DNA of 17,881 bases. Origin: an uncultured Rickettsiales bacterium (GTDB taxonomy: Bacteria > Pseudomonadota > Alphaproteobacteria > Rickettsiales > Midichloriaceae). The stretch is from positions 1 through 17,881 of the forward strand of contig CALKVD010000126.1 in NCBI GenBank assembly GCA_937996615.1. Reading direction: 5' to 3'. Positions 14,478-17,881 of this stretch are shown here, in pieces. Position 1 is the stretch's first letter. Every line of letters begins with the position of its first letter. The notes under the pieces were generated by a model, which saw nothing but the letters and a program-made list of their open reading frames with translations, made no database searches and had not been told where the DNA came from. The translations under genes and the position numbers were made by a program.

Positions 14478-15958
14478 AAAAAGATTCATCGCTGCGCAAA
14501 AGCGAAAAAGAGATTGCTGCAAAAGATCAGTCTCAAACGGTTTTGAATCAGACTGTTCCCCACAACGCTGAGGCGGAACAGGAAATTTTAGGAGCGATTC
14601 TGAGTAATAACGAGATGATAAACAGAGTTGGAGATTTTTTGCTTGCGGAGCATTTCTTGATTCCAATGCATCAAAAGATTTATGCTGCGATTCAAAAGAT
14701 AATAGAACGTGGTTATGCTGCTACTCCTATCACAATCAAGACTTTTCTTGAGAATGATCCGGCATTTAAAGAAGCGAACACAACAAGCTATGAATATCTT
14801 CTGCAATTAGTAACCAGATCACAATTGGTTACCGACGTTTTATCATTAGCAAAAGCTATTCACGAACATTTCATCCGTCGTCAGTTAATAACTATAGGAC
14901 AAGATGTAGTTATTGAAGCACAGCAGTATGATAGAATAGATATTAGTGCCCAAAATTGTCTTGAGCGAGCAGAGCATAAGTTATTTCAACTGGCAACTCA
15001 AGGAAATAGCGATGCTAATCTGGTTAGTATGAAAGGAGCAGTGAAGCAAAGTTTGCAAATGATTAACAAGGCTCGAGCTAATCAAAAAGCAATTACAGGG
15101 ATTACTACAGGTTTTGCTGACATGGATCATATGACTGGAGGGTTGCAGAATTCAGATCTTATGATTATTGCTGCTCGTCCTTCGATGGGTAAAACTGCTT
15201 TTGCAACAAATATAGCATTAAATGCAGCAAAGGCTTTTCAAAATGAGATGCTACAAGTTGCTGGTAGCAAAGAGGGGTCAGTTGTAATTTTTTCCCTTGA
15301 GATGTCGTCGGAACAGTTGGCCAATAGATTGCTTGCAATGCAAACTGGTATAGATAGTAATAGATTAAGGATGGGGCAAATCAATAGTGATGAATTCGCA
15401 ATGTTGTCGCGCGAAGTTAATGAATTAAGTGGAATGCCACTACTTATTGATGATTCTGCTGCACCTACTATATCTGCTATTAGAACCAGGGCTAGAAGAT
15501 TAAAGCGCCAACATAATCTTGGCCTTATTGTAATAGATTATCTACAGCTAATTCGAGGTAGTGCATCACTAAACTATAACAGTAGGGTGCAGGAGATAGG
15601 TGAAATTTCACAAGGGTTAAAAGCTTTGGCTAAAGAATTGAATATTCCGGTCATAGCCTTATCTCAATTATCTAGGGCATTAGAAAATCGAGAAGATAAA
15701 AGGCCACAGCTTTCAGATTTAAGGGAAAGCGGAAATATAGAACAGGATGCTGATATTGTTATGTTTATATATCGTGAAGAATATTATTTAGATCGAAAAA
15801 TACCAACTGACCATGAGAATAATTTAGATTGGCAAACAAAAATGAATAATGCTAGAAATATTGCTGAAATTATTATATCTAAGCATAGAAATGGCCCAAT
15901 TGGATCTTTTAAGCTACACTTTAATGGCCATACGACTGCATTTAATAATTTGAAGTGA
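14465..15958 (+). CDS. dnaB: Replicative DNA helicase DnaB
   Basis: Hexameric 5'-3' helicase that unwinds DNA at the replication fork and recruits primase. The 497 residues comprise a polar lead (1-28), the N-terminal domain (about 30-135), a linker, and a RecA-like motor: Walker A ARPSMGKT (237-244, Lys243), FSLEMSSEQLANRL, Walker B LIVIDYLQL (Asp358), SQLSRALENR and SDLRESGNIEQDADIV with the arginine finger region. No intein is present. The ATG at 14465 lies inside the hemE end and has GGAG nine bases upstream, within hemE. This is the last gene of dnaJ-hemE-dnaB; a strong hairpin follows. Confidence 0.97.
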   Translation: MGAIKKDSSLRKSEKEIAAKDQSQTVLNQTVPHNAEAEQEILGAILSNNEMINRVGDFLLAEHFLIPMHQKIYAAIQKIIERGYAATPITIKTFLENDPAFKEANTTSYEYLLQLVTRSQLVTDVLSLAKAIHEHFIRRQLITIGQDVVIEAQQYDRIDISAQNCLERAEHKLFQLATQGNSDANLVSMKGAVKQSLQMINKARANQKAITGITTGFADMDHMTGGLQNSDLMIIAARPSMGKTAFATNIALNAAKAFQNEMLQVAGSKEGSVVIFSLEMSSEQLANRLLAMQTGIDSNRLRMGQINSDEFAMLSREVNELSGMPLLIDDSAAPTISAIRTRARRLKRQHNLGLIVIDYLQLIRGSASLNYNSRVQEIGEISQGLKALAKELNIPVIALSQLSRALENREDKRPQLSDLRESGNIEQDADIVMFIYREEYYLDRKIPTDHENNLDWQTKMNNARNIAEIIISKHRNGPIGSFKLHFNGHTTAFNNLK

Positions 15959-16028
15959 TGTGTTGATCAGTTGGCGAAATTGGCAATAAAGAAAACTGTA
16001 TAAATCATAAAAGTCACATTCTATATGG

Positions 16029-16065
16029 AAAACATAGCAAATTCATTTTTATTATGCTATGTTTT
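16029..16065 (+). terminator. Rho-independent terminator of dnaJ-hemE-dnaB
   Basis: AAAACATAGCA (16029-16039) pairs perfectly over 11 bases with TGCTATGTTTT (16055-16065), around a 15-base loop. The A-run on one side and T-run on the other are the classic layout, about 70 bases after the dnaB stop. The loop is longer than usual. Confidence 0.7.
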
Positions 16066-16071
16066 AAAATG

Positions 16072-16101
16072 TTGCATAAAAACTTTAATTACTTCTATTA
16101 A
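16072..16101 (+). promoter_or_regulatory. Predicted promoter of the ferredoxin gene
   Basis: TTGCAT (16072-16077), an 18-base spacer and TATTAA (16096-16101), directly after the dnaB terminator. Transcription would begin about five bases before the ATG at 16113, so the mRNA would be nearly leaderless, in keeping with the missing ribosome binding site. Confidence 0.35.
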
Positions 16102-16112
16102 GTATTACGAAT

Positions 16113-16457
16113 ATGTCTATCAAAACTATTAGAATACATTTTATTGGACAAGATGAAAAAAAAGCTTCTTTTGATGCACCAGTAGGTTTGTCGCTATTAG
16201 AAGTTGCGCATAAACATGCTGTAGAAATAGAAGGGGCTTGTGGTGGCGCTCTTGCTTGCTCCACTTGCCATGTTATTGTTGAAGATAATTTTTTTGATAA
16301 AATACCAGAAGCTAGTACAGAAGAAGAAGATATGCTAGATCTCGCTTTTGGTTTGACTCGTACCTCTCGCTTGTCATGCCAGATAATTCTGACTCAAGAT
16401 CTTGATGGGTTGACTGTTCGTTTACCAAATGCTACTAGGAATGTGTTGCTAAACTAG
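16113..16457 (+). CDS. fdx: Adrenodoxin-type [2Fe-2S] ferredoxin
   Basis: A small soluble electron carrier; in bacteria and mitochondria this type supplies electrons for Fe-S cluster assembly with IscU. The 114-residue length is normal. The four ligands are Cys43, Cys49, Cys52 (CGGALACSTCHVIV) and Cys89 (SRLSCQI), with the spacing CX5CX2CX36C of vertebrate-type ferredoxins rather than plant-type. DKIPEASTEEEDMLDLAFG is the acidic partner-binding helix region, and the C-terminal LDGLTVRLP is typical. No isc or hsc gene is adjacent. The photolyase gene follows after 43 bases on the same strand. Confidence 0.95.
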   Translation: MSIKTIRIHFIGQDEKKASFDAPVGLSLLEVAHKHAVEIEGACGGALACSTCHVIVEDNFFDKIPEASTEEEDMLDLAFGLTRTSRLSCQIILTQDLDGLTVRLPNATRNVLLN

Positions 16458-16478
16458 AATTTTAAATTAATTAAAATT
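16458..16478. repeat. All-AT inverted repeat directly after fdx
   Basis: AATTTTAA (16458-16465) and TTAAAATT (16471-16478) are perfect 8-base arms around five bases, starting right after the fdx stop. It could be a weak terminator between fdx and the photolyase gene or a chance feature of AT-rich DNA. Confidence 0.3.
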
Positions 16479-16500
16479 AAATTACTTAACGATTAACAGA

Positions 16501-17881
16501 ATGGGTGCAGAATTATCAATAGTTTGGTTTAGGCAAGATCTTCGTATTTCAGATCATTCACCAATTGTAGAAGCTGCAAAGATAGGTCAAATAATTCCAA
16601 TTTATGTTTTTGATGATTGCGCTGATCAGTCATTTAAAATTGGTGCAGTTAGTAAAGTTTGGTTGCATCAGTCGTTGCAAAAATTGGATCAATCTTTGGG
16701 GGGTAATTTAAATTTATATCCGGGAAATACTCCCGATGTTTTGAAATCACTGATAAAAAGATATAATATCACCAATGTTTTTTGTAATACTTGCTATGAG
16801 CCGTGGCACTTAAAACAAGAGCGAGATATAAAAAGAATTTGCACTGAACTATCAGTTAATTTTCAATCGTTTAATGATAACTATTTATGGCTTCCTGATG
16901 CAATCCTTAAAGATGATGGCAGTTATTACAAAGTATTTACCGCGTATAAAAATAAATCGACGCTTGTACCTTCGCGCCAAGTTGTTTTGAAGCAATCCAA
17001 TCCTGTTTTTTTAAAAGACAATAATAATCAGTTCCAAATCTCATCTTTGGATTTAATACCTAAACATTCTTGGTATCAAACTATAGAACAATCTTGGGAG
17101 ATAGGGGAGGAAATTGCAAAAAAAAGACTAGAAACTTTTATAGAAAATAATCTTGGTGGATACAAAGAAAATCGTAATTATCCTAGCAAAAATGGAATAT
17201 CAAAATTATCTCCTCACTTACATTTCGGAGAAATCTCGCCGGCCCAGGTTATAGATGCTGTAAAACAGCAAGGTGTTCTCTATGCTGGTACTAATGATAT
17301 TGAGCATTTCATTAGTGAGGTTATTTGGCGTGAGTTTTCTTGTTATTTGCTATATCATTTTTCTTTATTACATGAAAAAAATTTCAATGGTAAGTTTAAT
17401 GATTTTGGTTGGGAAGATAATGATAAGTTTTTGAAACTATGGCAAAAAGGAAAAACTGGCTATCCGTTGGTTGATGCTGGGATGAGGGAGTTATGGCAAA
17501 CTGGTTTTATGCATAATAGAGTTAGAATGGTTGTTGCTTCCTTTTTAGTGAAAAATTTGAATATACATTGGAAACATGGGAGAGATTGGTTTTGGGATTG
17601 TCTTGTTGACGCTGATCTTGCTAATAATAGTGCCAGTTGGCAGTGGGTTGCTGGAAGTGGTGCTGATGCTGCCCCCTATTTCCGTATTTTTAACCCAATG
17701 ACGCAAGGAGAGAAATTTGATTCAGAGGGCGAATATACAAAAAAATTTGTGCCGGAATTGAAAAATTTGCAACCAAAATATCTTTTCAAACCTTGGGAAG
17801 CTCCTAATAGCGTTTTAAGGGATGCTGGGGTTATATTAGGAGAAAATTATCCTCATCCTATTGTGAACTTTAATCTTTCTA
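16501..17881 (+). CDS. phrB: Deoxyribodipyrimidine photolyase, C-terminus cut off by the window
   Basis: Uses blue light and FADH- to split cyclobutane pyrimidine dimers in DNA. The frame is open from the ATG at 16501 to the window end (460 codons), so perhaps 10-25 residues are missing, judged by family length. The N-terminal antenna domain begins LSIVWFRQDLRISDH; the FAD-binding helical domain contains KLSPHLHFGEISP, EVIWREF, GYPLVDAGMRELWQTGF, HNRVRMVVASFLVKNL, DWFWDCLVDADLANN, SWQWVAGSGADAAPYFRIFNP and QGEKFD. Tryptophans of the electron-transfer chain and dimer pocket appear to be present. It looks like a class I CPD photolyase; distinguishing it from a cryptochrome-like paralogue needs a tree. 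No ribosome binding site is evident. Confidence 0.95.
   Translation, partial: MGAELSIVWFRQDLRISDHSPIVEAAKIGQIIPIYVFDDCADQSFKIGAVSKVWLHQSLQKLDQSLGGNLNLYPGNTPDVLKSLIKRYNITNVFCNTCYEPWHLKQERDIKRICTELSVNFQSFNDNYLWLPDAILKDDGSYYKVFTAYKNKSTLVPSRQVVLKQSNPVFLKDNNNQFQISSLDLIPKHSWYQTIEQSWEIGEEIAKKRLETFIENNLGGYKENRNYPSKNGISKLSPHLHFGEISPAQVIDAVKQQGVLYAGTNDIEHFISEVIWREFSCYLLYHFSLLHEKNFNGKFNDFGWEDNDKFLKLWQKGKTGYPLVDAGMRELWQTGFMHNRVRMVVASFLVKNLNIHWKHGRDWFWDCLVDADLANNSASWQWVAGSGADAAPYFRIFNPMTQGEKFDSEGEYTKKFVPELKNLQPKYLFKPWEAPNSVLRDAGVILGENYPHPIVNFNLS

Overview
The window is AT-rich (roughly one third G+C by eye) and carries single-copy bacterial housekeeping genes whose sequences look alphaproteobacterial: a MipZ-type division ATPase, a class II (Cys-type) KdsA, an adrenodoxin-type ferredoxin and a PNPase ending in a long Asn/Ser-rich tail. 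Low G+C, scattered short transcription units, an isolated nuoB, AT-rich spacers and few visible Shine-Dalgarno sequences suggest a host-associated lineage of the Rickettsiales/Holosporales type that still makes Kdo-containing LPS. This placement is inference; a phylogeny of PNPase, DnaB or HemE would settle it.

Layout. Positions 1-823 hold the 3' end of pnp (KH, S1 and a polar tail), closely followed by kdsA (866-1795). A 489-base stretch without a convincing gene follows. On the minus strand lie acpS (2285-2719) and a membrane-anchored GT4-like glycosyltransferase (2895-4220). Divergent from it is an unrecognised protein with a C-terminal two-helix membrane anchor (4467-5675), then nuoB (5936-6568). 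The minus strand then carries a small unknown membrane protein (6676-6966), mipZ (7222-8046) and a quinone-oxidoreductase-like gene (8255-9226). Divergent from the last is a CDF zinc/cation exporter (9354-10268), which converges on queA (10299-11483) and greA (11490-11963), an apparent greA-queA operon. Divergent from greA is the overlapping dnaJ-hemE-dnaB operon (12196-15958), closed by a clear hairpin terminator. A [2Fe-2S] ferredoxin (16113-16457) and a DNA photolyase running off the window (16501 onward) complete it.

How the genes work together. Most belong to separate core processes: RNA turnover (pnp), LPS and lipid supply (kdsA, acpS, perhaps the glycosyltransferase), respiration and Fe-S/heme metabolism (nuoB, fdx, hemE), replication and division (dnaB, mipZ), transcript elongation and tRNA modification (greA, queA), protein folding (dnaJ), metal efflux (CDF) and DNA repair (photolyase). 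I see no tRNA, rRNA, transposon, CRISPR array, phage gene or defence locus, and no convincing new multi-gene system. The points most worth a second look are the two unrecognised membrane proteins, the glycosyltransferase and oxidoreductase with altered key motifs, the dnaJ-hemE-dnaB overlap, and several intergenic inverted repeats that overlap predicted promoters.
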